DNA of 64,000 nt from Diphasiastrum complanatum (GCA_029204225.1 CM055104.1:44530120-44594119), one strand, 5' to 3'. Shown: positions 1 through 12,478, numbered from the stretch's first letter. The notes: a model not told the origin generated them from the sequence alone. Made by a program: numbers and translations.

Positions 1-1434
1 TAAAAGGACAAAAAATGGAAAGAGTCAGTCTTACGATCATGAATGGAGCACTTTGAAATTCAGAAGACTCAGAAGGCCTCAATTTCAGTGTTCAATCAGA
101 AAATGATATTTGCTAGTTGGCAGCTTTTCAGGTTTAGTAGTTCCTTCACATATTCAATAGGGATAATCTAATATGGATTTCATTTGGAAAATCTTCTCTG
201 TGTTAATATTGTTGTAAAACATGTTCTTGTTTCTCTTATAGGTGATGAAAGAAGACCATGACATTCTCTCATGGATATTTAATAGAACGTCATATCCTGC
301 CACCATAAAAAATCACATGGATGGAAATCCACTCAATATTTCTAGAATTGGCACTTTCAACATAGAATGACATTTAGCAGGAGATCTGAAGACATTAAAA
401 TGTATGTTCAATGTATCTCATGGCGCTAACTCTAACACCCATGTTTGTACTGCATGAAAACATCGAAAGACATGATAAAGAGTACAAGAATATCAAGAGA
501 TCGAGAAGGTCCTAATTGGAACCCGTACTACCGATTCCTCTTCAGAATGTCCATATCTATACATTGCATGCAGAGGTGCGTATAGTAGAAAAAATAACAT
601 ATCTTCATATCTTGTTTGCATGGAATTCCAAACCAGAGGCATCTGAGAAGGAAGCTATTTCCAGATTAGAGGATGTGTTCTCTAAAGCAGGCTTACATAA
701 AGGCCACGTTTAAGTAAAAAAAGACAAGCTATCAGGTAAAATAGAAAATATTCCATGCAAGCTGAGCATTGGAAGATCCAAAGCTCGTAGATTTTTATCA
801 AATTATTCTAGCAAACAATCCAAGATTCAATACTTGGTTTGGAAAGAGATAATAGCTGCAAGTCAAGATTTCAAAGAAGAAGGTTCTACTTGTGTATACA
901 AAATAGAAGTTTGGAGAAAATTAGACAACCTGGTGAAATACTTGAGAAAAGATAAATTTTCAAATACTGATGTACAAATGATACAAAAAACAATCAGTGA
1001 ATTTGTGGATGCAGTTCGAAGTGCATGGGGTTTAGATCATATAACTCATTATATGGTAAGATTAAGATGTTACACTAGTGTAGACAAATATGTCCAATTA
1101 ATTTAGATACTTTTGGTACTAATTTGTATTTTGTTTTTATGACATGCAACACATATTATGACATCATTCGACATTCTTTGTAAGAAATATTGGAAGTCTT
1201 AGCATATGGTCATTGCAAGGAATGGAAAAATCTCATTGGCAAGCAAGAGCAGCATTTCATAAAAGTACACAACATGGTGGGACTAGCACAAAGAACAGCT
1301 ATATATTACAACTTTTCCAATGGTTTTTCAGAAGAATCCAAATTCGTTATAATACAAAATCGATGGATTATAAAAAATTTCAAACATTGAAAAATGAATT
1401 AGAACTTACATCTGATCTACTTGACAGCCTGTGA
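1..1434 (+). pseudogene. Transposase-like gene, degraded copy 1 (cut by window start)
   Basis: This stretch is co-linear with the better-preserved copy at 20981-23369. Shared blocks, in order, are ILSWIF, HLAGDLKTLKCM, VSHGA, an LPIPL..VHI.TLH.EVRI block, a KARRFLSN block and GMEKSHWQARAAFH near the end. It is broken. A TGA near 368 replaces the Trp seen in copy 2, there is a frameshift in the Cys-containing YCMK region (about 430-460), and a stop follows the AGLHKGHV block. An intron-like gap (about 1050-1200) lies where copy 2 also has one. The H/G/E pattern near the end (WS.QGMEKSHW) recalls the end of the DDE transposase core in TNP2-like proteins. That is inference; I cannot assign a named family. 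Confidence 0.6.
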
Positions 1435-1536
1435 ATGCAGTAGAGTAAAATCTCTTATTTCTTGTTGCTATTGATGGTGTTCTATGTTCTTTAATCCTTT
1501 CAAAATCAAGAGAAATGTTGAAATAGCTTGCTGTTT

Positions 1537-2289
<753 letters not shown>

Positions 2290-2558
2290 ACTGATGAGAG
2301 TAAGGACTTAGTTTTTTGCAGCAACTGATTTGAATTGCTGATGATTCGGGAATCATCAACATATAGTGCTATTATAACATAGCTTGGCCCCTTTGGTTTT
2401 AGATACACATTTGAATCTGCAGTGTAGGAGGTAAAGTCGTGCTGCAACAAGAAACGATTTATTCTATCATACCAGGCCCTTGGAGCTTCCTCCAAACCGT
2501 ATAATGTCTTATTCAATTTGCATAGTAGATGCTCCTTGCCTTGAGGGATGTAACTTTC

Positions 2559-2829
2559 ACTTAGAATTTGCTTTGCACAGGAACACAGATCATGCTACAA
2601 GGTAACACAAACAGAAAATCACTCTCCTCAGCAAGCTCACATAGCAACTGTCTTTCTCAAAATGAAATTACACTGTACATATAGTTGTTCACTCAGGCAA
2701 CCCATGCATGACCCAGGTTGCCGTTGGCAGGACGCGTGTCCCGTCAACTTGCCTCGTGGCGAGGCCAACTGATCCTTATCCACTGATAGGACCCACAGTA
2801 CAGTAACACAGCGAACTTTAATTCTAACT
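2559..2829 (-). repeat. 3' LTR of nested copia (271 bp)
   Basis: Direct copy of 8307-8582, starting ACTTAGAATT and ending AATTCTAACT on the plus strand. It lacks 5 bp present in the other LTR near its right end. Confidence 0.93.
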
Positions 2830-2838
2830 CTCTCCCTT
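2830..2838 (-). promoter_or_regulatory. Polypurine tract of nested copia
   Basis: On the minus strand a purine-rich stretch (AAGGGAGAG) sits directly upstream of the 3' LTR, where plus-strand DNA synthesis is primed in LTR retroelements. Confidence 0.7.
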
Positions 2839-2882
2839 AAAGTAGAGTCACTTTTTATACAGTCATACACATAGTTTTAAAG

Positions 2883-4560
2883 TCAACAAACTTCAAATAC
2901 ATAAAGTTTTGATCCAAACTTATCAAACTTTTCTCCAGTAAGTGGCTTAGTGAAAATATCAGCTAGTTGTTCTTCTGTGCTACAATAAACAACATGAATT
3001 TCATGACTTAGCAGCCTTTCACGTATGAAGTGATATTGAATCTCAATGTGTTTAGTTCTCACATGGAACACTGGATTCTTTGCTAGCTGAATGCCGCTCT
3101 GACTGTCGCTATGTAAAGTTGTGGGATTTTTCTGCTTCATGCCAATCTCTTCCAAGATTTGTCTCAAGCATATAGCTTCTTGTGCAGCACTACACATTGC
3201 CTTATACGCAGCTTCTGTGGTGGAAAGAGCAATTGTACTTTGCTTCTTACTAGACCAGGAAAAGAAATTACCACAAAACTAGAATATATATCCTGTGGTG
3301 GATCTACGATCATCATAGTCACCTCCACAGTCCGCATCCACATAGCCACACAACTCAGGTAAACCATCATGCTTCCTGTAAATCAACCCATACTCTAATG
3401 TGCCTTTCACATAACGCAAAATGCGTTTAGCTGCTTTCCAATGCGTTTCCGTAGGTGCTGCCATAAACTGACTTACAATGCCAACAACATAGCATATATC
3501 TGGTCTAGTTGTGGTAAGGTAAATCAAGCTCCCTACTAACTGTCTATATAGCGTAGCATCAAATGACTGTGATTCATCAAGCTTAGAAAGCTTTTTACCT
3601 GGTTCAATAGGAGTGTTTACTGGTTTGCAATCTTGCAACCTAAACCTGTGTAGTAACTCTTTGACATATTTCACCTGTGTTAAACCCACTTCATGTCCTT
3701 TTTGCCACACTTCTACTCCAAGGCAGTAATGCATCAGGCTGAGATCCGTCATCTCAAATTGTTCCATGAGGTCTTTCTTGATTATGTCTATCATCTCTTG
3801 ATTATTTCCCGTAATAATTAGGTCATCAACATAAAGAGCAATCAAAGCAACCATACCATCAAAGCATAAGACATATAGATTTGGATCAGAATGTGTTCTC
3901 ACCATCCCCTTTGAACAAAAGTAGGCATCAATCTTGCTATACCACGCACATGGTGCTTGTTTAAGACCATAAAGCGCTTTCTTCAAGCGACATACTTTAT
4001 TTTCCTGTCCTTTCGTTTCAAAGCCTTCAAGTTGATCCATGAACACTTCTTCTTCTAACTCACCATTTAGAAAAGCAGATTTCACATCCATCTGATGCAA
4101 AGGCCGACCAAAATGTGAAGCTAAAGCAATAAGTAGACGTAGAGTATTCCACTTACACACCGGCGCAAAGGTCTCCTCATAGTCAATGCCTTTATTTTGT
4201 GCGTACCCTTTGATTACCAATCTTGCTTTGTGCTTTGCTATGCTTCCATCTGCATGGTACTTAGTTCTATATACCCATTTGCAACCAATGGGTTTCTTGC
4301 CAACTGGTGGTTCTACTAAGTCACATGTGCTATGCTTAGCAATTGACTCCATCTCCTCTCCCATGGCCTTGATCCAAATGTCATCATCCTTCGCTTCACT
4401 ATAAGTCGAAGGTTCTTTGCTTTGAATAATGTTGGATAATAGAGCATAATTTGCTTCATACCTTTCAGGTAGTATCTTCTCTCTTGTTGATCTTCGTAGC
4501 TCTCCTTGGTTAGATGATCCTGGAAAGTCATCTATATCGCGGCTCTCCATCAATCTCTCA
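2883..4560 (-). pseudogene. copia reverse transcriptase and RNase H, nested element
   Basis: A 424-codon open frame on the minus strand (4553-3279) carries a full RT. In order it holds IGCKWVYRTKYHADGSI, KARLVIKGYAQ, MDVKSAFLNGELEEE, LKKALYGLKQAP and ALYVDD, with the catalytic Asp pair intact. RNase H follows: the DAD..GGD block, then after a frame break near 3279 the segment SKKQSTIALSTTEA and TKHIEIQYHFIRERLL down to 2883. In the RNase H block the usual DADW is DADC. Downstream neighbour is the purine tract and 3' LTR. The frameshifts near 3279 and 4555 argue against function. Confidence 0.93.
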
Positions 4561-5616
4561 AACCACTTAGGGAGCTTTCTGTCAGGTGATTGGCTTTCTG
4601 GTGAAAATGTATCCCACGGTACATCCTTCTCCTTGTGTTTGTCACTTGCAATTTGTCCCTACCTCTCCAACCTATTTTTTGAGGTTGAGTAGTAGTATCT
4701 TGAGATGTATCCTCATGTTTATCACTCGGAAGGTCAATGAATGGATCATCATCAAGTGGTATCCTCACTATGCCATTTTTCCTATTGGATGTGTCTATCT
4801 TCTCAGCATCTTCGTCTTCATACATCTTGGATTCATCAAAGATAACATCTTGGCTTATATGGATTTTGTTTTCGACTGGATCAAAACATCTATAGCCTTT
4901 CACGTGATCATCATATCCTAGGAATATGCACTTGATAGCTTTTACATCAAGTTTACGTCTTTCTTCCTTAGGAATATGTACAAAGGCCTTACATCCAAAA
5001 ATTCGCAAGTGGTTCACCTTTGGCTTTTTCTTTATGAATGCTTCCTCAGGTGTAATTTTTGGTATGCAATGGTAGGACTTCTATTTTGAAGATAGACTGC
5101 CGTGCTACATGCTTCTGACCAAAAATCTTTTGGTAATTTCATCTCAACTAGCATAGATCTAGCACTTTCCACAATCGTACGATTTTTGCGCTCAGCTACA
5201 CCATTGAGAGCAGGAGTATGAGCTTGCGTAAATTGTCTTTTAATCCCACATTGATCACAAAGATCATTGAAGTCATTAGACTTATACTCACCTCCACTAT
5301 CTGATCTTAGGACTTTGATCTTCTTACCTGTCTGATTTTCGACCAAGTTTTTGAAGTTCTTGAAGTTATCAAAAGCATCTGATTTCTTCTTCAAGAAGTA
5401 TATCCACGTCTTACATGACATATCATCAATAAAGGTCATGAAATAGAAGGCTTTTCCTAAGGACATGGTCCTCATGGGCCCACATAAATCTGTGTGGATT
5501 AAATCCAGGATGTTCTTTGCTCTTGCAACACCCCCTTTATTGAACTTCTCTCGATGTTGCTTCCCATATATACAAGATTCGCACATCGATTTCAAGTGAT
5601 CTTCTATTGTAGGCAG
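4550..5616 (-). pseudogene. copia integrase, nested element
   Basis: The minus-strand reading begins just after a TGA at 5617-5619 and contains C..C of the zinc-binding region (CESCIYGK). The D,D,E core follows: HTDLCGP, VLRSDSGGEY and NGVAERKNRT. After a frameshift near 5025 come the C-terminal signatures LRIFGCKAFVHIP and FLGYDDHVKGYRCFDP..NKI. The order and spacing match copia integrase. The acidic linker leading to RT lies at 4550-4800. Confidence 0.92.
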
Positions 5617-6235
5617 TCATGTTATCATCTCCAATTTTCTCATCAAACTGAGGCTTCTCAAGTTCAAGTGACCAAGCCTCTTGTGCCACAACTCAGTTTG
5701 CAAAGGAACGGATGACACAAGTCCATGTTGCCCCTTGATTGTGGCATTCAACCTGTACAATTTTGTATTGGGCTCTCTTACTCCATTCGCAATAACTTTG
5801 AACTTTTGGTTCGCATCCTTTACAAAGCAACGATCATGGGCGAATTCTACTTTCAACTTTTGATCAGTAATGACTCCAACAGAAAGTAGATTTTTCTTCA
5901 AACCTGGTACGTAAAGTACCTCCCTGATCATCCTGCTTTTGCCGTCAGGCAGTTGGATTGAAACTGTGTCTATCCCCTTGATCATGCACACTTCACCATT
6001 TGCTTGTGAAACAGATGTTCCATTATCCAATGCCTTCAAACTACTAAACCAGTTCTTGTTACCTGTCATGTGTCTTGTGGCTCCTGAGTCAATATACCAT
6101 GCTTGATCATCTTGATTAGATGACAATGCAGATATGAAGATGCTAGAGTCTTCAATCTCACCTTCATCGACAAGGTTGCTTGCTTGTTTTGGTTTTCCCT
6201 TGTCTTGTTCCGCCAGAAATTTGTGACATTCACTC
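5617..6235 (-). pseudogene. copia protease and GAG-pre-integrase region, nested element
   Basis: WYIDSGATRHMTG gives the aspartic protease active-site D-S-G. LRE..YVPGLKKNLLSVG and ELWHKRLGHLNLRSL follow; these are the usual conserved blocks before copia integrase. An in-frame TGA at 5617-5619 separates this block from the integrase in the same frame. The reading overlaps the frame-shifted tail of the gag frame at 6066-6240. Confidence 0.9.
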
Positions 6236-6995
6236 TTCTAGTGCCCTTTTTACCACAATGGAAGCACTTGCCTTTCTTCTTAGTTTTGCTGGAAGATCCC
6301 TCATCCACCTGAGACTTGGAAAATTGTTGTTTAGTCTTCTTCTTGCCCTTGCCCTTGCCTTGTTTTTGGCGTGTCGCAAGTGCCTGATCATCACTATTTT
6401 GACGTCTGGCTTTCACCATTTCTCGTCGTTGCTCTTCCTGCATCAAGATTCCTGTGAGCTCGTCAAAGGTTGGCAATCTTTCTCTTGATGCTATTCTGCT
6501 CACAAACATCTGATAGGGTTCTTCAATGCTGCATAATGCATTATGCACCAGCTCCACATCACGTATGTGTTCTCCAATAGAATGCAGTTCATCTCTCATT
6601 GTCTTGATTCTGGTCATGTACGTCTGAATGTGCTCTCCTTGCTCCATGCGGGCACTATTCAACTTTGACTTCAAAAACATGATTCTTGACGGATTTGACA
6701 TCTCAAACTGTTCCTTTAGCACATCCCATGCCGGTCTAGGTGTAATAGCATCACAAATGTGGGTAATGATGTGATCCTTCACTGACAAGTTAATGAAGGT
6801 CAAAGCTTTCCTCATCTTTTTGTCGAACACTTTGATGTCTGCTTCATTTGGCGGCCTTCTCTCATCACCTGTGACGACTTCCCACACATCTTTCTCCATC
6901 AGTATGTTTTTAATTTTGAATTTCCACACTGCATAGTTAGAAATCCCGTCCAATTTGCTACTTTCACTCAAAATGGACTCTCCCATGTTTGTCAT
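6230..6995 (-). pseudogene. copia gag, nested element
   Basis: Read leftwards from ATG at 6995, it has the gag (UBN2-type) pattern: LDGISNYAVWKFKI, then DVWEVV, W..L...FE, and LPTFDELTGILMQEE. A lysine-rich tail leads to the start of a CCHC knuckle (CFHCGKKG). The knuckle is broken by a frameshift near 6240; its second half (the Cys) is in the protease frame. Gag forms the particle and binds RNA. Confidence 0.9.
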
Positions 6996-8294
6996 CGCAA
7001 AACTGCTTAAAACTTCTGCCTTAGGCTAAGAACAGTATGTCGAGGCCAATAGTGATGTCAAAAGTTGAAAATAATGACCTGCACTTTTTGTCTTACCAGG
7101 CCACTCGTCGCTTTTCCACCAATTTGAAAGCCAAATCGGTATCGCCTTCCAAAATGCACTCAGTCGTCAATTCCCAACAACGTGCCCAGTGGAATGGTGA
7201 AACTACTTCTGGCGTACTCCGAACACTTTCTCCGCTGCAATCGCTCTGTTTTGATGTACTGTACTTGTAGGGACAGTCCGGGTGCCCTTCGTTTGGAGGT
7301 TATAGCCTTTCGTTTGGGTCAAAACGGGCAAAGGACCCAAAAATAGGGACTTTTCTAGCTTTTGAATTGTTTCTTCACTTTGAAGAAACTTCACTCTTCA
7401 CTTGTGAAGGGACCCAGCTCAACTTTCAGTATAAAAATTTTTAATGAAGTTGAAGGCCAAAATACACTTCAATTCTTCAGGACCCTATTTAAAGCTCATC
7501 CAATGGCTGAACCAAATCTTGTGGTTCAAATTTCTCTCCCATCACAAATTCTGGACTGTTGATTCACTTGACACCTCATCTAAAGGTTCAAAGTACATCT
7601 GGGCATCAAACCAAACTCCTACATATGCTAAGAACTTCGGTACACTGAGTTCTTCATCGCGTTGGGTGCGCGAACTGCCCGCGACTTCCCTACCTGCGGC
7701 CGCGCCTCCCTTCTCTCAAAAAGATCAGATCAAGCTCTCCTGTGGATCGTTTTGAGCACGATCTGAGGCCTGGAGCAGGGTCGCCCTACTAAATCCATGA
7801 CTATAGCATGTTCAGTAAGGAAATTCCGTGGAGAAATGGTGATTTTAGCTCAACTTGACAAAGTGGCTTTTTCACCTTTTTACCGCAAATCTGCTAGGTT
7901 AACTGTCTGGAGACAAATCTCTGACATAAACCTCAGAATCTCTCCATGGCTGATTGACAGTGTGATTAGCTTCCTTCTGTCCTTACGGCATCCAAAACGG
8001 TGCAGAAACAGCGAAGAAATCACCAGTTATGTATAAAAACTGTAACCCCAAGTCCGGTTTCAATTTGCAGCTAGCTTCAAAATTGTCAAATTTTCACCAA
8101 ATTTTTCCCTGTCTGATGTTATGCACAGGCTAATAATCCCTCTGCTGAGCTTAGCAAGCCTGTATAAATTAGAAACCATGCACCAGTGCTTCTCTTTCCA
8201 TCTTCAACCCGCCGTAATACCCCGAACTCTCAGAAGACAGTTCTCCCGAAGCTCTCTTCAACGGCGACACTGTACTGTGTACACTCCCTGTACG
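6996..8294 (-). other. Long untranslated leader of nested copia
   Basis: About 1.3 kb lies between primer site and gag ATG, longer than most copia leaders. No coding pattern is convincing. A GC-rich patch with a NotI-like GCGGCCGC sits near 7697. Confidence 0.6.
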
Positions 8295-8306
8295 GCTCTG
8301 ATACCA
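8295..8306 (-). promoter_or_regulatory. Primer binding site (initiator-Met tRNA), nested copia
   Basis: The minus strand reads TGGTATCAGAGC, the standard plant copia primer site. It directly abuts the LTR at 8307. Confidence 0.95.
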
Positions 8307-8582
8307 ACTTAGAATTTGCTTTGCACAGGACCACAGATCATGCTACATAGTAGCACAGACAGAAAATCACTCTCCTCAGCAAGCTCACATAGCAACTGTC
8401 TTTTTCAAAATGAAATTACACTGTATATATAGTTGTTCACTCAGGCAACCCATGCATGACCCAGGTTGCCGTTGGCGGGACGTGTGTCCCGTTGACTTGC
8501 CTCGTGGCGAGGCCAACTGATTCTTATCCACTGATAGGACCCACAGTACAGTAACACAGTGATTCTAACTTTAATTCTAACC
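8307..8582 (-). repeat. 5' LTR of nested copia (276 bp)
   Basis: Direct copy of 2559-2829. Immediately right of it, CTTTC (8583-8587) repeats the five bases left of the other LTR. Confidence 0.93.
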
Positions 8583-8587
8583 CTTTC

Positions 8588-9547
8588 TGGTTGATAGGTG
8601 TAGGTATCCATGTAGGAATGTCGTCTGGATGTCCATCTAGTAAATATCCAGACCTTCTACAACAGATATAGCCAATAAAGTACGAATAGACTGGTGTTTT
8701 ACTACTGGACTGAAGGTCTCAGTGTAGTCTATCCAATATACTTGTTCAAAGCCTTTAATCACCAACCTAGCTTTCCATTTGGATATTGATCCATCTGGTT
8801 TAAGCTTCAGCTTGAAGATCCACTTTGAGTCAATTGGCTTTACACTTGTAGGAGGAATGACAAGACTCCCAGGGTCTTGGTGTCATGTGAGAGACACCAG
8901 ACTTACTTGTCATGTTTTGGATGTATGCGGCTGAAGCTACAGCCCATAGTACCCTTGGAGCCTTCGAGTAGGCCATCATGCATCTGGCTACTTCCATCAG
9001 GGTCCTGTTCTTTCTTTCTTTAACACCATTGTGTTGCAGTGTGTAGGCTGCAATCCTTCTGTGAATGATGCCATGATCATTGCAGAAGTCAATGAAGTGA
9101 TTCAGGATGTATTTGCCACCTCGATCTATTCTGATCTGCTTCACTTTGTTTCCCGTACATCTCTCAACCCAATTCACATAATCTTGTGAATTTATCAAGT
9201 GTTTCAGATTTGTTCTGAATAAAATACACTCTGGCAAATTTACTATAGTCATCAATGAAGGTTATATAATACTTTGAACCTCCTACTAAGATCACATTGA
9301 ATGGTCCGTAGATGTCAGAATGCACTAACTCTAGAATCTTAGTCGTTTTGTAGGAGTCTTTGATGAATTGAGTGCGTGACATCTCGCCCTTCAGACATGC
9401 ATCACAGGTGGTCGAAGTGGTTGCATTCAAAATGCTGACCACTGTTATCCCTCCATGATGGCTTGCTTGGTAAAGTGCCATCGAGTTATTGTGACAGAGT
9501 CTCCTATGCCACAGAGTGTCTGGTGAGTCATCATGAGTCTGATGCAC
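8588..9547 (-). pseudogene. copia integrase and N-terminal RT, old element
   Basis: From 9547 leftwards: WHRRLCHNN, CDACLKGEMSR, LVHSDIYGPF, then after a frameshift near 9200 IRIDRGGKY and NGVKERKNRTLMEVAR. These give the D,D,E core. The 8588-8830 part reads SKWIFKLKLKPDGSI, KARLVIKGFEQ, DYTETFSPVV and MDIQTTFLHG, the N-terminal RT. It has a small deletion or frameshift before reaching the insertion point at 8587. The continuation is at 2558-2290. Confidence 0.88.
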
Positions 9548-9570
9548 TTGATCTGCAGCTAGGCGTACCT

Positions 9571-11040
9571 TCAGATGATATAGATTCCTTTCTTTCTACC
9601 TTGAGCGATCAATGTACTGGTACTGGCGTCAATCACGTTGCATGCTTCGTCATAAAATGTCACACGCATCTCTGCATCTGCTATTCTTGCTACAGAAAGC
9701 AAGTCTTGTTGCAGAGTATGCACGAATAGAATGTCTTCGAGCTGTCTATCTTTGACGTTGGTGTTGAGCCATAGTGAACCAATATTATTCACTTGATGTC
9801 TAGATCCATCTCCAAGAACTATTAATCTTGAAGGATCTGCACTTCTGAAATTAGACATTATTTATCTTGATGTCACGAAGTGTGGGGTGGCTCCTGAATC
9901 TAAGATCACCTCATGTGTGTCAGATGTTGATGTTGCACACACGTCTTCAGAGATGTAGGCGGTCAAGTAGTTTCTGTTCATTCTTTCTTCGCCCATCTTG
10001 GAGCTCTCGGGCTGCTCGACATAGGATGAATTGCTACTGTTCTCTTATCTATTCTGTGTTGCTTTGTTTCTTGGATTATGGCGGCAATTCACGGCTGCGT
10101 GACCCTTCTTGTGGCAGTGAATACACTCAATCTTGGGATTGAGCCAACAAGCATCTACTATATGCCCGTCTCTTCTGCATCTCATGCAAGTCTTTTTGTC
10201 TGCACCTTGTTGTTTGGACCTCCCTTTGCTCTTCTAGTTGCCTTTACTGGTCCCCTCTGCTTGCTGATCATGATCCTGCCTCTGATTGGACTCTCTCTTA
10301 GGCTTAAATTGTTTCTTGGATTTTTTTTTGTTGCCATAGAGGGCTTGGTCAGAACCATCCTTGTGCTCTGGCCTCAACTTCCTCTCAAATCTCGACAATC
10401 GCCTTTTTGAGACTCATGGTAGGATCTTTCACGTGCAGGGTCCCCGTTGTCTGGAATGATCTGGGTAAGGTTCTCAACAGGTAGGTGAGCTGCTTTTCAG
10501 CTGACACGTCATTCTCTGCTCCAGAGTTATGTAGTGATAGAAACAGATCCTTCATCTTTCTCACGAAGGAAGTTGCTTTTCCATTCCACTATAAATTTGT
10601 CAGCTGATCTTCCAACATCATGATTTGACTTCTTGACTTTGTCTGAAATCTAGTGAGCAATGCATCCCACATCTCCTTAGCTTTGGAGAGTGTAGCCAGG
10701 TCAAGTGTGAGACTATCTTCGATGGAAGATGATAGCAAGGCTACTGCCTTGTCATTTCTCTCCCTCCACTCATGTAGCTCCTTGTCTGATGTTGTAGGCA
10801 TTTTTTCTGTGCCATCCACCCAGGGGCATAATCCTTCACCCTTGAGTATGAGTGATGTCTTATCTTTCCAGTCTAAAAAGTTAGATCCTGAAGAATCAAG
10901 AATGTGCAGATCTTGCTCTGCATGCTGCTGATTGAAGCCATTGCTTATGAAGTTTGTTCCTTTGTTGATGGCTGTTTGTCTGAATGCTTGGCCTTCTGGA
11001 TCTGATAGCTTCTTGGCTATGTCAGATTATGATAAGATAG
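9571..11040 (-). pseudogene. copia gag and protease, old element
   Basis: A gag fragment at about 11020-10589 contains DSSGSNFLDWKDK, the segment MPTTSDKELHEW and MWDALLTRFQ. At about 10200-10080 two adjacent CCHC knuckles read CMRCRRDGHIVDAC and CIHCHKKGHAAVNC, both with perfect C-x2-C-x4-H-x4-C spacing. The protease active site ILDSGATPHFV lies near 9880-9915, followed by a block ending in LFVHTLQQDLLSVARI. The frames are interrupted several times. The copia debris at 29290-30405 has closely similar knuckles. Confidence 0.85.
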
Positions 11041-11044
11041 ATAG

Positions 11045-11056
11045 GCTCTGATGCCA
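11045..11056 (-). promoter_or_regulatory. Primer binding site, old copia
   Basis: Minus strand TGGCATCAGAGC, one base different from the standard initiator-Met site, located one base from the LTR end. Confidence 0.8.
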
Positions 11057-11057
11057 C

Positions 11058-11739
11058 TGATGAGAGGTGAGAGTCTTTCACGGTCGTGAAACTGTCGCGA
11101 AACTGCTGCGAACTCGAAGCAACCACGATTCAATGCGATTCGGATGGAGTTCAGATGTGGTCGCTGGACACTACCAGTTGAATCACTCCTACAGTCCTCC
11201 AGAATGTAGTCAGACATTGTTGATCTACGTTTATAAATCAATGCAACATTCAATAAATTTAACCAATGTGCGAAATTGAAATGAATGGGAGAATCAGACA
11301 CACGAATAACAGCAGAGACATTTTCATTCAAGATTATACATCACAAATTGACATGCGCACAATGGCTACAAGGTCATCTATTGATTTTCTCTAGTTCTTT
11401 AAGCACTGAATGCAGATCTACGCAGTGTGTTGGCATGAGAGAAATACAGTTCTCTCACGAGTGGATGTCTCGCTTACTAGCGGACTTCTGGATCTCTATG
11501 GATCCTGATCACAGAACTCGTCTCGCACGCAGGCGGACTTCTTGTCTATATTTCGTCTTGATTGCTTACTAGCATCAGACTACTTCAGGTGTATTTCTAT
11601 GTGTCAAGTATCATCCAATATATAGTCGCTCTACGTAACTTTAAGATTAGAGTGATTAAGCAACTACAACTAATCAGAAAATTAGAAGAGTGGCAAATTA
11701 GCCACGACCTAGAGTGTATTTGCTGACATCATGCCATCA
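11058..11739 (-). repeat. LTR of old copia element (about 682 bp)
   Basis: Bounded by TGATG and CATCA, with the primer site directly inside. On the minus strand a TATATATTGG box lies near 11610. The right edge (11739) rests only on the inverted ends, because no second LTR is present for comparison. Confidence 0.6.
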
Positions 11740-12023
11740 AATCAGATAACTATACTCCTAGGTACTTGCATGATCTTTGCTGGTACTCTTTGGAGCGTGA
11801 GGGCAGAGAAGGTTTCGCGACGTTTTTTGTGTCACATCGTTGGTTTCGTTTCCGTCATCTGACTTTCTCGTGCTGGACCGCAAAAGATTCTTGTTCACGA
11901 ATCTTTTGTGTTTGTGTCTTCTCGTTGGGTGTTTGCAAAATTTTCGTGCTTCGTGCCTATTGACTTTTGTGTTCGCGAACATCTTTGTCAGGCAGAGGGC
12001 TGAAAGCTAGAAAAGCTTTGTAA
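11740..12023. other. Spacer between LTR and H3-like pseudogene
   Basis: No gene recognised. It is rich in TTCGCGA/TTCACGAA words resembling those of the LTR-like DNA at 28390-28850, so it may be LTR debris. Confidence 0.4.
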
Positions 12024-12478
12024 TTAGAAACATTTTGTTTCTTCAGTTCGCAAGTCAGTTCTATCCATAGGCAAGTCTCTGGAGGTGCTGGCGTTATCCA
12101 CATAAAGGCCAGAATACCGGTCCAGAAGTCGTTTGAGAATAACAAAATCTTTAGGCATGATCGTAACACACTTACCATGCACGGCCAGAAGACATGAATC
12201 CTCAAAAAACTGGTATAGGAAATCTTCAACAGCACCTTGTAAGGCCTGCATAGCTGTCATGACAAAACGAACATCTAGCCCAAGTGACAGGGTGACATTT
12301 CTAACAAATCGGCTGAAAGGAGCTCTAGGGATCAACAATTTAGTTGATTTCTAGAGTTTTTTGATCTCCCTCAATTAGAATTGCTTCCTGCTAGGTCTAC
12401 GGCCGGTACTAGGGTGACACGGACATGGGAGGGCTGTACAAAGGTAATAGCACGAGCAGTGGCCTTCGTCCTAGCCAT
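12024..12478 (-). pseudogene. Diverged histone H3-like pseudogene
   Basis: On the minus strand an ATG at 12478 begins MARTKATAR, very close to the canonical H3 tail start ARTKQTAR. After a frame change the core follows: LREIKKL, a TAG where H3 has Gln, KSTKLLIP, PFSRFVRNV, LDVRF, TAMQALQGAVEDFL, FFEDSCLLAVHGKCVTIMPKDF. These align to alpha-N through alpha-3 of H3 without gaps in loop 1. The protein runs about 30 residues past the usual H3 end. The nonsense codon and tail frameshift mark it as broken. It resembles the H3-like gene at 24922 more than canonical H3 in its C-terminal RL.D.Y block. Nearest features are an old copia LTR and the G-box repeats. Confidence 0.85.

Larger units (their letters stand above)
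2559..8582 (-). mobile_element. Full-length Ty1/copia retrotransposon, minus strand, nested
   Basis: Direct LTRs lie at 2559-2829 and 8307-8582. The duplication CTTTC flanks the element at 2554-2558 and 8583-8587. The primer site abuts the 5' LTR, and a purine tract (minus strand) abuts the 3' LTR. Internal order on the minus strand is gag, protease, integrase, RT, RNase H, as in copia elements. By eye the LTRs differ at about 14 positions, mostly transitions, plus one 5-bp gap. Each LTR is bounded by near-perfect inverted ends (ACTTAGAATT / AATTCTAAC[CT]) rather than TG..CA. Several frame breaks make this copy defective. It inserted into the RT of an older copia. Confidence 0.95.
2290..11739 (-). 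mobile_element. Old Ty1/copia element, 5' half, minus strand (host of the 2559-8582 insertion)
   Basis: Reading leftwards from 11739 the parts are: LTR (11058-11739), Met-tRNA primer site (11045-11056), gag with two CCHC knuckles, protease, integrase and the N-terminal RT. A younger copia element then splits the RT. Joining the flanks across one CTTTC duplication gives continuous RT reading (QPES..IPQGKEHL). RT similarity ends near 2290, just after the YVDD block. RNase H and the 3' LTR are missing here. The complementary RT/RNase H half lies on the plus strand from 13571, which suggests an inversion. Confidence 0.75.
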
